From the NCBI RefSeq assembly GCF_014197855.1, contig NZ_JACIGJ010000003.1, forward strand, positions 248,001 through 312,000: a DNA stretch of 64,000 nt, in the 5' to 3' direction. Source of the stretch: Roseospira marina (GTDB lineage Bacteria; Pseudomonadota; Alphaproteobacteria; Rhodospirillales; Rhodospirillaceae). A program made the translations under genes and the position numbers. Within the stretch, counting starts at the first letter, position 1. Each line of letters begins with the position of its first letter. The notes below the pieces were generated by a model. That model saw only the letters and a list, made by a program, of their open reading frames with translations, was not told the DNA's origin and did no database searches. Shown here one piece after another: positions 44,529 to 56,192 of the stretch.

Positions 44529-46082
44529 CTAAACGTTCCGGGCGAAGCGGGCGATGGCGCTGGCCGGCACCAGGGCAAAGCCGCGCGTCCGCGCCGGCTC
44601 GATCCAGTCCGACAGCGCCGCGATGGTCGCATCACGCGGATGGCCGATGGCGACCGCATGGCCGTGGCGGGCCGCCACGCGCTCCAGTTCCGCCAGCGCC
44701 TTGTCCGCCGGACCGCGTCCGGGGATGTGGTCGATGAACACCGCCCGCTCCAGGAACGGCACCCCGGCGGACAGCGCCAGACGCGGCGCGACCGACGATC
44801 CGGTGGTGCGGCTGTCCAGGAACAGCAGTTCGCGGCGGCGGGCCACGTCCATCACCACCCGCATGCCCGCCGTGTTGGCGGTGTAGCGCGAACCCATGTG
44901 GTTGTTCAGCCCGATATAACCGGAGAACGCCGTCAGCGCACGCTCCAGCCGGCGCCGGTTCTCCGCCGCCGGCAGATCGACCAGCAGGGCGCCCGGCCCG
45001 GGATCGACGGTGGCGCTGCCCGGCTGCATGGGCATGTGCAGCATCAGCTCGTGCCCCTGCGCCCGCCCGGCGGCGGTTTGCGCCGACAAATCCCCCGCAT
45101 ACGCCATGAAGGACAGCGTCAACGGCCCGGGCAGCGCGAGAACCTGGCGCGTGCGGCCCCGGTCAAGGCCGAGATCGTCGATCACCACGCTGATCATCGG
45201 GCGCTGGCCCGGATGGGCGACGTTGAGTGCGTTGGCCAGCCACAACGGCGCGCCCGGGGCGGCCGGGACGCTCGGCGGCGCGAGCACCGGGGGCCGCGTC
45301 GTCAGCGCCACCTGGACCGGCCGCTGATGGTGGCCCTCTTCCGGCTTCGGCCCCGGCGCAGGAACCGGCGCGAGGGCCGCGACCGCGTCCGGCTCCGGCG
45401 GCAGGGACTCGGCCGACGGTGTCGCCCGGTTCGAACCCGTGAGGGCGGGCGCCCGAGACTCCAGGATCGAGGAGTCCGCCGTCGGCGGCAGGCTGGCCAG
45501 CACGGAGCGGTCCGGCACCGCCACGCGCGGCGCCACCGTCGGCGACGCCAGCACGTCCGGCGACGCCCCTTCGGCCATCGGCAGGTCGATGCGCACCGAC
45601 TCGGGCGGCGGCACGTCTGCGACCGTCACCGTGCCGGGCCGGATGCGATGCGGCGGCGAGGTTGGGGACGCCTGGGCCACGGGAACGGTGGGAGACGCCG
45701 TGCTCCCCTGCCAGCGCAAACCGAGCAGCACACCGAGGCAGGTGACGGCCGCGCCGCCGAACAGCGCGCGCCGGGCAACCCCGCCGGACCCGGAGCGCGT
45801 CATGGCCGCCCGCGCGCCCCGATTGCCGGACACGGCCCAATGGGGCGTTCCGCCGGCCGCGCGCGACGTCCGGGACATCCCCACCGCCTTGCCCGCGCGC
45901 GCCGGAGTCGTGCCCTTGGCCGCGCGGACCGCCGGCTTGGCGCCGGACACGGACCGCTGCGACGCGCGCCCTGAACCGCGCGGATCGGCCTTCGTGCCCG
46001 TGGCCCCGCTTTTCTCCCCGCCGTTCACCCGTGTCCGGGAGCCCGAGCGCGTGCCGCCCGAGCCCTGTCCGCGTGTCGCCAT
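44529..46082 (-). CDS. Divergent polysaccharide deacetylase (DUF610/YibQ type) with long disordered N-terminus
   Basis: The 517-residue protein has a basic disordered start (residues 1-110), one membrane anchor (ARRALFGGAAVTCLGVLLGL, about 103-122), a long Pro/Ala/Ser-rich linker to about 270, and a catalytic domain: ISVVIDDLGLDRGRTRQVL, LMLHMPMQP, LNNHMGSRYTANTAGM, FLDSRTTGSSVAP and AIGHPRDATI. Family metal residues are the Asp pair and histidines in these blocks. It probably acts on a periplasmic glycan; the substrate is unknown. An in-frame GTG at 46130 could extend it by 16 residues. Confidence 0.83.
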   Translation of the reverse strand: MATRGQGSGGTRSGSRTRVNGGEKSGATGTKADPRGSGRASQRSVSGAKPAVRAAKGTTPARAGKAVGMSRTSRAAGGTPHWAVSGNRGARAAMTRSGSGGVARRALFGGAAVTCLGVLLGLRWQGSTASPTVPVAQASPTSPPHRIRPGTVTVADVPPPESVRIDLPMAEGASPDVLASPTVAPRVAVPDRSVLASLPPTADSSILESRAPALTGSNRATPSAESLPPEPDAVAALAPVPAPGPKPEEGHHQRPVQVALTTRPPVLAPPSVPAAPGAPLWLANALNVAHPGQRPMISVVIDDLGLDRGRTRQVLALPGPLTLSFMAYAGDLSAQTAAGRAQGHELMLHMPMQPGSATVDPGPGALLVDLPAAENRRRLERALTAFSGYIGLNNHMGSRYTANTAGMRVVMDVARRRELLFLDSRTTGSSVAPRLALSAGVPFLERAVFIDHIPGRGPADKALAELERVAARHGHAVAIGHPRDATIAALSDWIEPARTRGFALVPASAIARFARNV

Positions 46083-46252
46083 ACGCCACCCAATACCTAT
46101 CGGCGCGCCCCGTTCGGGCCGCCTGTTCACGTCCGCCTATATAGCACCAATCCCTTCAAGGCAAAACCCGCGCCGGATCATGTGTCATGACAACAACGCC
46201 AGACAAGCCCCTGACATACGCAGGGTTTATGGCGCAGGCACGGGACGCGACG

Positions 46253-47071
46253 TCAGTTCGATTCGCCAACGTCCAGCCGGGCCAGATTGTCCCGCGCCGC
46301 CGCCGCCTCGGGGCCGTCCGGCGCCACCGCAAGCAGCCGCATCCAGGCGGCCCGCGCCGAGTCCGCCGCCCCGCTGAGGCGTTCGATGTTGCCCAACTCC
46401 AGCAACGCGCCCGCATGCGCGGGATCCCGTGCCAGGGCTGCCTCCGCATCGGCCCGCGCGGCGGCCAGCGATCCTGTTCGGCGCAACGCGCTGGCCCGGA
46501 GCGTCAGGGCCTCCACCGATCCTGGCTGGAGGTCGAGCGCCCGATCCAGATCGCGCGCCGCGTCCAGATCGCGCCCCTGGTCAGCCCGCGCCGTGGCACG
46601 ATCGATCAGCAGCCCCGGCAGCACCGACGGCACACCGTCGCCCCGCCGCTCCGCCAGCCCAATGGCCGTGTCCAGCACCGCCTCCGCCCGCCCGGGATGG
46701 CCGCCGCGCAGCCAGCCCGCCCCCGCCTGCGCGAGCAGATCGAGCCGCAACGGCAGCGGCTGGCGGCTTTCCTGCGCCAGGGTTTCCAGACGGTGGGCCG
46801 CCTCGTCGTATTCTCCCAGTTCGAACAGCGCGACGGCCGCGCAGTGACGGGCCGCCTCGCCGCCCCCCAGGCCCTCCCACGCCACGGCGGCGCCGAACGC
46901 ATCGCGCGGCCGCTCGCGCGTCAAGGCCATACACTGGGCGTAGGCGGCCGCCGGGTCCTCGACCGGCAACGACGCCGCCCACGTCGGGCCGGCCGCGGCG
47001 AGGCAAAGCAACAGGGCCGCAGACGGAAGGGCGGCACAAAGCCGCCGCGCGAGTTGTGTCTGGAACATCAT
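46253..47071 (-). CDS. Exported tetratricopeptide-repeat protein
   Basis: The 272-residue protein has a Sec signal (ALPSAALLLCLAAAGPTWA, about 13-31) and TPR-like helix pairs from about 70 to 260 (ALFELGEYDEAAHRLETLA, LDRALDLQPGSVEALTLRA, ALARDPAHAGALLELGN). The mature protein would be periplasmic and act as a binding scaffold. No enzyme domain is present. It lies 170 bases upstream of the deacetylase gene in the same direction. Confidence 0.82.
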   Translation of the reverse strand: MMFQTQLARRLCAALPSAALLLCLAAAGPTWAASLPVEDPAAAYAQCMALTRERPRDAFGAAVAWEGLGGGEAARHCAAVALFELGEYDEAAHRLETLAQESRQPLPLRLDLLAQAGAGWLRGGHPGRAEAVLDTAIGLAERRGDGVPSVLPGLLIDRATARADQGRDLDAARDLDRALDLQPGSVEALTLRASALRRTGSLAAARADAEAALARDPAHAGALLELGNIERLSGAADSARAAWMRLLAVAPDGPEAAAARDNLARLDVGESN

Positions 47072-47185
47072 GCGTGATCGTAATCCGGCGCGAGGCAGCC
47101 CGTCACGGCTCGCGTTGCCCTCTCGTCACGGGCCCCTCCTCGCCCTATGTGTGGGAGGCCCTTTCACACTGGCGGATAGAGCCCC

Positions 47186-48112
47186 ATGCTTCCCCACTCC
47201 GCGTCCTCCCCCCCCACCCTTTTGTGCCTGGGAATGGGCTACACCGCGCGGCGTCTCGGCCACCGGCTGCAGGCCGAGGGCTGGCACGTGGCCGGCACCG
47301 CGCGCCCGTCGACCGGAACGGCCGCCCTGACCGCCGAGGGGTTCGAGGCCCTGCTGTTCGACCGCGCGACCCCACTATCGGTCGAGACCCTGAACCGGTT
47401 CGGTCATATTCTTGTGTCCGTCCCGCCGGACGAGGCCGGGGATCCCGTGCTGGATACGATGAGCGACGCTCTGGCCCAAGCGGAGACCCCACGCTGGATC
47501 GGGTATCTCTCCACGACCGGAGTCTATGGCGACACCGGGGGCGCCTGGGTGGACGAGACCAGCCCGACCGAGCCGACCCAACCGCGCTCGATCCGGCGCC
47601 GAGAGGCCGAGTCGGCCTGGCTCGACCTGCATCGCCGGCACGGCCGCCCGGTCGAGGTGTTCCGTCTGGCTGGCATCTATGGTCCGGGACGCAGCGCCCT
47701 GGACACGGTCCGCGCTGGCCGCGCCCACCGGGTCATCAAGCCGGGTCATGTGGTCTGCCGTATTCACGTCGACGACATCGGGCGGATGCTGCGCGCGGCC
47801 ATGGCCACCCCGTCGCCGGGCTGGGTGTTCAACGGCGCCGACGACGAGCCGGCGCCGCCACAGGATGTGATCGCCGAGGCTTGCGCGCTTTTGGGCGTAA
47901 CCACGCCGCCCGAGGTCGCGTTGGAGGACGCCGATCTGTCGCCGATGGCGCGCAGCTTTTATGCCGATACGCGCCGGGTTGGGAACAGCCGCATCAAGGA
48001 CCGTCTCGGCGTCACGCTGCGGTATCCGACCTATCGTGAGGGGCTCCGCGCCATCCTGGCGGACTCGCCCGGCGTGGCGCAGGCGGCGGCCCGCTCGGCA
48101 ACAGGTCGATGA
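47186..48112 (+). CDS. NAD(P)-binding epimerase-type protein (YeeZ-like)
   Basis: The 308-residue Rossmann protein has LLCLGMGYTARRLGHRLQ (nucleotide loop), YLSTTGVYGDTGGAWVDE with the catalytic Tyr region, RLAGIYGPGRSALD and RIHVDDIGRMLRAAM. It resembles YeeZ-type extended SDRs of unknown substrate. The stop overlaps the start of the MocA-like gene (ATGA), so the two are translationally coupled. Confidence 0.88.
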   Translation: MLPHSASSPPTLLCLGMGYTARRLGHRLQAEGWHVAGTARPSTGTAALTAEGFEALLFDRATPLSVETLNRFGHILVSVPPDEAGDPVLDTMSDALAQAETPRWIGYLSTTGVYGDTGGAWVDETSPTEPTQPRSIRRREAESAWLDLHRRHGRPVEVFRLAGIYGPGRSALDTVRAGRAHRVIKPGHVVCRIHVDDIGRMLRAAMATPSPGWVFNGADDEPAPPQDVIAEACALLGVTTPPEVALEDADLSPMARSFYADTRRVGNSRIKDRLGVTLRYPTYREGLRAILADSPGVAQAAARSATGR

Positions 48113-48750
48113 GCGACGCCGTGGAGCAACGAGAGCCGCGCATCGGACTCGTGTTGCTGGCCGCCGGCATGGGCCGGCGCATGGCTGGACCGAACAAACT
48201 TTTGCTGGACCTGGGCGGTATGCCCGTGGTGCGACGGGCCGCATTGCCGCTGTGCGTCGCCTTGCCACACACCGCGCCGCGCATCGTCGTCACCGGCCGC
48301 GATCCGGAGGCCGTGACGGCGGCGCTGGCCGGGCTGGGCTTCACATCCGCACACAACCCCTGCCCCAACGACGGCATGGGCGCCTCGCTGGCGGTGGGCG
48401 TGACCGCCCTGCCGCCGGATCTCGACGCCATCCTGGTCGCGCTCGGCGACATGCCGGGGCTCTGCCCCGAAACGGTGGACACGCTGATCGCGGCCTTCAG
48501 CGGGGACTCGGATCCGGCGCACACCATCTGCCGGCCGTTCCTGGACGGACAGCCGGGCCACCCGGTGCTCTGGGGCGCGGACCATCGGCCGGCGCTCGCA
48601 GCGCTGACCGGGGATCGCGGGGGCCGGGACCTCATCCAGGCGCAGACCGCACGGGTGCGCGCCCTGATCGTGGACGACCCGGCGGTGATTCGGGACATCG
48701 ACCGTCCCGCCGACCTGGAGGCCGTGCGCAACGGCATCGCGGGGGCGTAA
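48109..48750 (+). CDS. MocA-like molybdenum cofactor nucleotidyltransferase
   Basis: The 213-residue protein has the nucleotidyltransferase signature GLVLLAAGMGRRMAGPNKLL, ALGDMPGLCPETVDTLIAAF and DGQPGHPVLWG, as in MocA (CTP:molybdopterin cytidylyltransferase) and CoxI-like maturation proteins. MocA makes the MCD cofactor of xanthine-oxidase-type enzymes. No molybdenum hydroxylase gene is in the window, so the client enzyme must be elsewhere. It is coupled to the epimerase gene upstream. Confidence 0.82.
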   Translation: MSDAVEQREPRIGLVLLAAGMGRRMAGPNKLLLDLGGMPVVRRAALPLCVALPHTAPRIVVTGRDPEAVTAALAGLGFTSAHNPCPNDGMGASLAVGVTALPPDLDAILVALGDMPGLCPETVDTLIAAFSGDSDPAHTICRPFLDGQPGHPVLWGADHRPALAALTGDRGGRDLIQAQTARVRALIVDDPAVIRDIDRPADLEAVRNGIAGA

Positions 48751-48904
48751 AGCCCGACCGCGCCCGGACAGAACCGGAGCGGGACAGTCGGAAAACGGTG
48801 GTCTCGGGCGCCGCCTCATCGTAATCATGAAGGCTCGCCCCCACGGGCGGCCCGGCCCCCCGGACCGTTCGGTCCCGCCTCCTCCCGCCCACGCGAGGAC
48901 TATT

Positions 48905-49873
48905 GTGAGCGCACACGCCGCCACCAGCCACGCGGACCTCTCCGATCTGCATCCCCCCGTCACGCCGTTTGAAACGGGTGTTCTTGATATCGGTGACGGG
49001 CACGCGATGTATTGGGAACAATGCGGCGCGCGGAACGGGGTGCCCGTCGTGTTCCTGCACGGTGGTCCCGGAGCCGGCATCGCGCCGACCTACCGGCGCT
49101 TCTTCGACCCGACGCGCCATCGCGCCGTCCTGTTCGACCAGCGCGGCTGCGGCCGGTCCACACCCCGGGCCAGCCTGACGGCCAACACCACCTGGGATCT
49201 TGTGGCGGACACCGAGCGGCTGCGCGAGCACCTGAGCATTGACCGCTGGCACGTCATGGGCGGTTCCTGGGGCAGCACGCTTGCGCTGGCCTACGGCCAG
49301 GCCCATCCCGAGCGCTGCCTGGGGTTCGTGCTGCGGGGCATCTTCCTGTTCCGCGCGCGCGAGGTGGCGTGGTTCCTGGACGGCATGGGCACGTTCTATC
49401 CCGAGGCCCGGGACGCCTTCCTCGGGTTCCTGCCAGAGAGCGAACGGGCCACCCCGCTGGAGAGTTATTACCGGCGTTTGTGCGATCCGGATCCGGCGGT
49501 GTACGGCCCGGCCGCCGTCGCCTGGAGCCGCTACGAGGAGTCGTGCTCCCGGCTGGTGCCGCGCGTGAGCGACAGCCCGGTGGACGCCTGCCTGCCGCTG
49601 GCGCGGATGGAGGCCCACTACATGATGCACGGCGGCTTTCTGGAGGAAGCCCAGTTGCTGCGTGACATCGGCCGGATCGCGCACCTTCCGGCGGTGCTCA
49701 TCCAGGGCCGCTACGACATGGTCTGTCCGCCGGTGTCGGCCCAGGACCTTCACGCGGTCTGGCCCAACAGCCGCCTTGAGATGGTGCCCGACGCCGGCCA
49801 TGCCGCAATGGAACCCGGCATCCGCCGCGCCATCGTGCGGGCGTTGAACGACCTCCCGTCACCCCGCCGCTGA
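48905..49873 (+). CDS. pip: Prolyl aminopeptidase (proline iminopeptidase)
   Basis: The 322-residue alpha/beta hydrolase has VVFLHGGPGAG, DQRGCGRSTPRASL, the nucleophile elbow GGSWGSTLALAYG and the C-terminal GRYDMVCPP and DAGHAAMEP with the Asp and His. It releases N-terminal proline from peptides in the cytosol. The GTG at 48905 is preferred because GAGGA lies seven bases upstream; an in-frame ATG at 48827 would add 26 Pro/Arg-rich residues. Confidence 0.93.
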   Translation: MSAHAATSHADLSDLHPPVTPFETGVLDIGDGHAMYWEQCGARNGVPVVFLHGGPGAGIAPTYRRFFDPTRHRAVLFDQRGCGRSTPRASLTANTTWDLVADTERLREHLSIDRWHVMGGSWGSTLALAYGQAHPERCLGFVLRGIFLFRAREVAWFLDGMGTFYPEARDAFLGFLPESERATPLESYYRRLCDPDPAVYGPAAVAWSRYEESCSRLVPRVSDSPVDACLPLARMEAHYMMHGGFLEEAQLLRDIGRIAHLPAVLIQGRYDMVCPPVSAQDLHAVWPNSRLEMVPDAGHAAMEPGIRRAIVRALNDLPSPRR

Positions 49874-49889
49874 CAGCCACCCGGCGCCG

Positions 49890-49919
49890 GTCCCCCATCC
49901 ATCCGAGAGGGTGGGGGAC
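49890..49919. terminator. Hairpin between converging pip and dxs
   Basis: GTCCCCCATCC pairs with GGGTGGGGGAC (11 pairs, one wobble) around an eight-base loop, positioned between the two converging stops. It probably serves as a bidirectional terminator, although no long T-run is present on either side. Confidence 0.6.
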
Positions 49920-49944
49920 GTCACCCTAAGTTTGAGAGGGGCGA

Positions 49945-51882
49945 TTACGCGCGGACCGGCGCTTCCTCTCCGGTCGAACCGGCGGCCGTTGCATCCAGCA
50001 GCCCCAACACCGTGGCCGCGATGCCGTCCGCGTCGAATCCGGCGTCGATCGCCTGCTGTTCCGGCTTGCCCTGTTCGACGAAGCGATCCGGCATGCACAG
50101 GGTCCGCACCTTCAGGCCGTGGTCCAGCAGGCCCTCGATGGCCAGCGTCTGGAGGACATGCGCGCCGAAGCCGCCGCGCGCGCCCTCCTCCACCACCACA
50201 AGCGCCTCGTGCTCCGTGGCCAGGGTGCGCAGCAGATCCATGTCCAGCGGCTTGGCGAAGCGCGCATCGGCGACCGTCACGTTCAGGCCACGCTGGGTCA
50301 GATCCTCGGCCGCCCGCAGGCAGGGGAACAGGCGCGTGCCGATGGACAGCAAGGCAATGCCTTTGCCTTTCCGCACGATCCGGCCCTTGCCGATGGGGAT
50401 CGGCGTGCCGCGCTCCGGCAGGTCCACGCCCTCGCCCTCACCGCGCGGATAGCGCAGCACCGAAGGCCCATCATTGTACCCCGCCATGGTTGCGACCATG
50501 TGCATCATCTCGCCCTCGTCCGAGGGGGCCATGACGACGATGCCCGGCAGGCACAGCAGATAGGCGAGGTCGAATGCGCCGTGATGCGTGCCGCCGTCGG
50601 CACCGACATAGCCGGCCCGGTCCAGGCACAACCGCACCGGCAAGCCCTGCAAAGCGACGTCGTGCACGATCTGGTCGTAGGCGCGCTGCATGAACGTGGA
50701 ATAGATCGCCACGAACGGCTTGTAGCCCTCGCAGGCCATACCGGCGGCGAAGGTCACGGCGTGCTGCTCCGCGATGCCGACGTCAAAGGTCCGCTCCGGG
50801 AACTGCACGCCGAACTTGTCGATGCCGGTGCCACCGGGCATGGCAGCGGTGATGCCGACGATCCGGTCGTCGTGCTCCGCCTCGGCGATCAGGCCCTTGG
50901 CGAAGACGCCGGTGTAGTTCGGCGCCTGCGCCGGCGGCTTGTCGAGCGCACCGGTTACGACGTTGAAGCGGCCGACGCCGTGATACTTGTCGGGCGCCGT
51001 CTCCGCCGGCTCGTAGCCGTGGCCCTTCTTGGTCACGATGTGAATCAGGACCGGGCCGTCCTGCTTCGTCTCGCGCACATTGCGCAACACCGGCACGAGG
51101 TGGTCCAGGCGGTGCCCGTCAAGAGGGCCGACGTAGTAGAATCCCAGCTCCTCGAACATCGTGCCGCCGGTGACGAGACCGCGGGCGAACTCGTCAAGCT
51201 GCGCGGCGGCCCGGTTCATCGGCCCCGGCAGATGCGAGACCAGATCCTTCGCCATGTTGCGCACGGACAGCCACGGCTTGGACGACAGCAGCCGCGACAG
51301 ATAGCCGCTCATCGCGCCCACGGGCGGGGCGATCGACATATCGTTGTCGTTGAGGATGACGATCAGGCGGGAGTTGGTGTCCCCCGCGTTGTTCATCGCC
51401 TCGTAGGCCATGCCGGCGCTCATGGAGCCGTCACCGATCACCGCCACGACGCAGTTATCGGCCCCGGCCAGATCGCGCGCGACGGCCATGCCCAGGCCCG
51501 CCGAAATCGACGTGGAGCTATGGCCCGCGCCGAACGGGTCGTATTCGCTCTCCGCCCGGCGGGTGAAGCCGGACAGGCCGCCCGGCTGGCGCAGCGTGCG
51601 GATGCGATCGCGCCGCCCGGTCAGGATCTTGTGCGGGTAGCACTGGTGGCCCACGTCCCAGACCAGCCGGTCGCGCGGGGTGTCGAACACGTGATGGAGC
51701 GCCACCGTCAGTTCGACGACGCCCAGGCCGGCGCCCAGGTGGCCGCCCGTGCCGGAGACGGCGTCAATCATCTCCCTGCGCACATCTTCGGCGAGGCGGT
51801 TCAGGTCATCCAGCGACAGATGGCGGATGTCCTCGGGGTAGGTGACGGTGTCCAGCACCGGGGTCTCTGGGCGTCCGGGCAA
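49945..51882 (-). CDS. dxs: 1-deoxy-D-xylulose-5-phosphate synthase
   Basis: The 645-residue thiamine enzyme has [33 protein letters not shown], the TPP motif [34 protein letters not shown], and [17 protein letters not shown]. It makes DXP, the first step of the MEP isoprenoid pathway. The start is taken as TTG at 51882, which has AGGAAGAAGG nine bases ahead and gives normal family length; no suitable ATG exists after the ispA stop. It follows ispA and xseB in a conserved order. Confidence 0.93.
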   Translation of the reverse strand: MPGRPETPVLDTVTYPEDIRHLSLDDLNRLAEDVRREMIDAVSGTGGHLGAGLGVVELTVALHHVFDTPRDRLVWDVGHQCYPHKILTGRRDRIRTLRQPGGLSGFTRRAESEYDPFGAGHSSTSISAGLGMAVARDLAGADNCVVAVIGDGSMSAGMAYEAMNNAGDTNSRLIVILNDNDMSIAPPVGAMSGYLSRLLSSKPWLSVRNMAKDLVSHLPGPMNRAAAQLDEFARGLVTGGTMFEELGFYYVGPLDGHRLDHLVPVLRNVRETKQDGPVLIHIVTKKGHGYEPAETAPDKYHGVGRFNVVTGALDKPPAQAPNYTGVFAKGLIAEAEHDDRIVGITAAMPGGTGIDKFGVQFPERTFDVGIAEQHAVTFAAGMACEGYKPFVAIYSTFMQRAYDQIVHDVALQGLPVRLCLDRAGYVGADGGTHHGAFDLAYLLCLPGIVVMAPSDEGEMMHMVATMAGYNDGPSVLRYPRGEGEGVDLPERGTPIPIGKGRIVRKGKGIALLSIGTRLFPCLRAAEDLTQRGLNVTVADARFAKPLDMDLLRTLATEHEALVVVEEGARGGFGAHVLQTLAIEGLLDHGLKVRTLCMPDRFVEQGKPEQQAIDAGFDADGIAATVLGLLDATAAGSTGEEAPVRA

Positions 51883-51976
51883 CGCTGCGATCCTTCTTCC
51901 TATGACGCCACGCCAATACGGGGCCGTCCGCCGCCGGGCCACACGACCGGCCGGCGCCGACACGACCCACGCGGCG

Positions 51977-52912
51977 TCAACGATCTCGTTCGACCACGTA
52001 GCGCGCCACGGCGCGCAGCATATCGGCCTCCGGGCCGAACACATCCAGGTGATTGACGGCCTGATCAGACAGCATGCGCGCACGGTCGCGGGCGCCGTCC
52101 AGCCCCAGCAGGGTCACGAAGGTCGTCTTGCCCGACGCGGCATCCTTGCCCGGGGTCTTGCCCAGGTCCTGCGCGCTGCCGGTTTCGTCCAGCACATCGT
52201 CGGCGATCTGAAACGCGAGTCCCAGGTCGCGACCATAGGCGTGCAGGCAGGCCCTCATCTTCGCCGACGCCTTGCCCATGATCGGTCCGGCCAGGCAGGC
52301 GAACAGGATCAGCCGGCCGGTCTTGAGCTGATGCATGCGGGTGATCGCCGCCACGTCCATCGACAGATCGCCGATGCCGCGTTCCACCATCAAGTCCACC
52401 ATCTGGCCACCGACCATGCCACGCGCGCCCGCCGCCTCGGCCAGTTCCCGCACCAGTTCGCAGCGCACGGCCGGATCGGCGTGCGCCACCGGATCGGCCA
52501 GCACCTCGAACGCGCGAGTCAGCAGGCCGTCGCCGGCCAGCACGGCGGTGGCCTCGTCGAACTGCCGGTGGCAGGTGGGTCGGCCGCGCCGCAAGTCGTC
52601 GTCGTCCATCGCGGGCAGGTCGTCATGCACCAGCGAGTAGGTGTGGATCATCTCCAGCGCCGCCGCCACGGTCAGCGCGGCGCTGGGGGAAACGTGGAAC
52701 AGCGCCGCCGAATGCACCAGCAGGAACGGCCGCAGCCGCTTGCCGCCGGCCAGCGCGGAATAGCGCATCGCCTCGATCACACGGCTTTCGGCGGTGTCGG
52801 GTGCCGGCAGCAGTTCGGACAGGCGCTCAGTGACGGCGGTGGCGGTCTCTGCCATGGCGGCGGACAGGTCGAGAGCCGGACGGGTCTCGCTGGCGGTCCC
52901 GGAGTCGGGCAT
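51977..52912 (-). CDS. ispA: Farnesyl diphosphate synthase
   Basis: The 311-residue prenyl synthase has [14 protein letters not shown], the first Asp-rich motif [36 protein letters not shown] and the second Asp-rich motif FQIADDVLD. The chain-length site fits farnesyl diphosphate synthase. It supplies FPP for hopanoids, quinones and undecaprenol. It lies 64 bases after xseB and 94 bases before dxs, in the same direction. Confidence 0.93.
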   Translation of the reverse strand: MPDSGTASETRPALDLSAAMAETATAVTERLSELLPAPDTAESRVIEAMRYSALAGGKRLRPFLLVHSAALFHVSPSAALTVAAALEMIHTYSLVHDDLPAMDDDDLRRGRPTCHRQFDEATAVLAGDGLLTRAFEVLADPVAHADPAVRCELVRELAEAAGARGMVGGQMVDLMVERGIGDLSMDVAAITRMHQLKTGRLILFACLAGPIMGKASAKMRACLHAYGRDLGLAFQIADDVLDETGSAQDLGKTPGKDAASGKTTFVTLLGLDGARDRARMLSDQAVNHLDVFGPEADMLRAVARYVVERDR

Positions 52913-52976
52913 CGAAAGGTCCTCGGGGTCTGTCGGTCGGTGAAGGGCGATCTACGAAAAACGAAAGGATCCCGCT

Positions 52977-53270
52977 CTAGGGGTCCACGTCCAGGGGCGC
53001 GGTGGAGGGGGCGCCATCCGGACCGGCGCCGATGCGTTCGACGCGGCTGCGCGCCTCGGCCAGGCGCGCCTCGCAATGCTTGCGCAACCAGACCCCCCGC
53101 TCATAGGCGGTCACGGCCGCGTCCAAATCCACGCGCCCGGTTTCCAGATGGCGCACGATCTCCTCCAGGGCCTTCAGGGCCTCCTCGAAGGACAGCGCCG
53201 CGATATCGGGCGGCGGCGCGGACGCGGCCGTGTCGGACTCGGGAACGGGCGAAGCAGTCTTGGACGCCAT
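52977..53270 (-). CDS. xseB: Exodeoxyribonuclease VII small subunit
   Basis: The 97-residue helical protein has the XseB core FEEALKALEEIVRHLETGRV and LDAAVTAYERGVWLRKHCEA. It associates with XseA to degrade single-stranded DNA. The ATG at 53270 is chosen by family length. It is the first gene of the xseB-ispA-dxs group, which is conserved in proteobacteria. Confidence 0.93.
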   Translation of the reverse strand: MASKTASPVPESDTAASAPPPDIAALSFEEALKALEEIVRHLETGRVDLDAAVTAYERGVWLRKHCEARLAEARSRVERIGAGPDGAPSTAPLDVDP

Positions 53271-53466
53271 GGACGCAGGGTATCCGGTTGGTCGGGGCTC
53301 GGACGAACGGAACGGGCGCCGGGTTTGCCACCAGCGCCTATAACAAACCGGTCTATCAGCAAACTGCGGCGGCGGGAACCATCGCGAGCGCCGATCATAC
53401 AGGCGCGTCACCGAATCGCAACAGCGTGGACCCGCCGCACCTATGCGCGCGCCGTGGTCGCCGGCC

Positions 53467-54195
53467 TCAATCCCCTCGGGCATCACCACCGGAGCCGAGC
53501 ACCCACGCAAAGGCCGATTCCAGGTACCGCCGTCCGTCGCAGGACTGCCATGTGCCGTGCGCCATGACCACGCGCTCCGGGTTCCAGGCCAGCATGCGGC
53601 GCACGCTGGCCCGGGCCCGGCTCCGGCGGAACGTCGTCCAGCGCAGTTCGGCGGGCGCATACCCGTACGGCTCCGTAATCCGCAACAGGCGCGCAATCGG
53701 TCGAGCCCAGGCCGGCCAGTGGGCGTGGAGCGTCGACTCCGGAAAATTCTCCGAATAGTCGCCCAGGATCGCCGTGCCGGACGGACGATGAAAGAACACC
53801 ACCTCGTCCATCAAGACCGACGCCCGCAACCACACCTGGTCGATGACCCCGGCCCAGGCCGTCGGCGCGGTATCCTCCAGAGCCGGCGCGAAGGTCAGAT
53901 CCGCGCGCTTGCGCTGAGTCGACGCCGGCCCCCACAGCGTGGCATCGGGCCAGACCCGCGCCCAGTCCGCCAGCCAGAGGTGATGGAGCCGGTTCGGGCT
54001 GACCAGATGAGTCACGGTGCCCAAGGCCCCGACAGCAAGCCGGAGGTCCTGGGTCAGGTCCACCGGCGACCAGACCCATAGACCGCCGTCGGGCAACCGG
54101 ACGATCACGGCCCGCGTGGTGTAAGGAAGGCCGTAGAACGAGACGACGGGTCCCTCGACCAGCCAGATGTCCCGGTCGATGGGCTGCAGGGTCAT
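53467..54195 (-). CDS. DUF4336-like protein
   Basis: The 242-residue protein starts MTLQPIDRDIWLVEGPVVSF and contains HLVSPNRLHHLWLADWARVW, VVFFHRPSGTAILGDYSENF, and PERVVMAHGTWQSCDG. This matches DUF4336, a family with a metallo-beta-lactamase-like fold; the HxH zinc motif of true hydrolases is not evident beyond RLHHLW. Function is unknown. The ATG at 54195 follows GAGGCAACC. It diverges from the phosphatidyltransferase gene by 125 bases. Confidence 0.75.
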   Translation of the reverse strand: MTLQPIDRDIWLVEGPVVSFYGLPYTTRAVIVRLPDGGLWVWSPVDLTQDLRLAVGALGTVTHLVSPNRLHHLWLADWARVWPDATLWGPASTQRKRADLTFAPALEDTAPTAWAGVIDQVWLRASVLMDEVVFFHRPSGTAILGDYSENFPESTLHAHWPAWARPIARLLRITEPYGYAPAELRWTTFRRSRARASVRRMLAWNPERVVMAHGTWQSCDGRRYLESAFAWVLGSGGDARGD

Positions 54196-54320
54196 GGTTG
54201 CCTCTCCGTTGCGCTTTGGGGTGTGATCGCGGGATGGGGCCGTCCGGCGCGCGCCCCACGGTCGCATGATTCGGCCTGGAGACAGCCACACCACTGTGTT
54301 TGAATCGTGGAGATGCGACG

Positions 54321-56169
<1,849 letters not shown>

Positions 56170-56192
56170 CCGAACGGCGAAGGGCTTCCGCG

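Noticed and set aside
50119-52056. Rightward open frame of about 645 codons antisense to dxs
   Set aside because: It mirrors dxs codon bias and has no recognisable domain.
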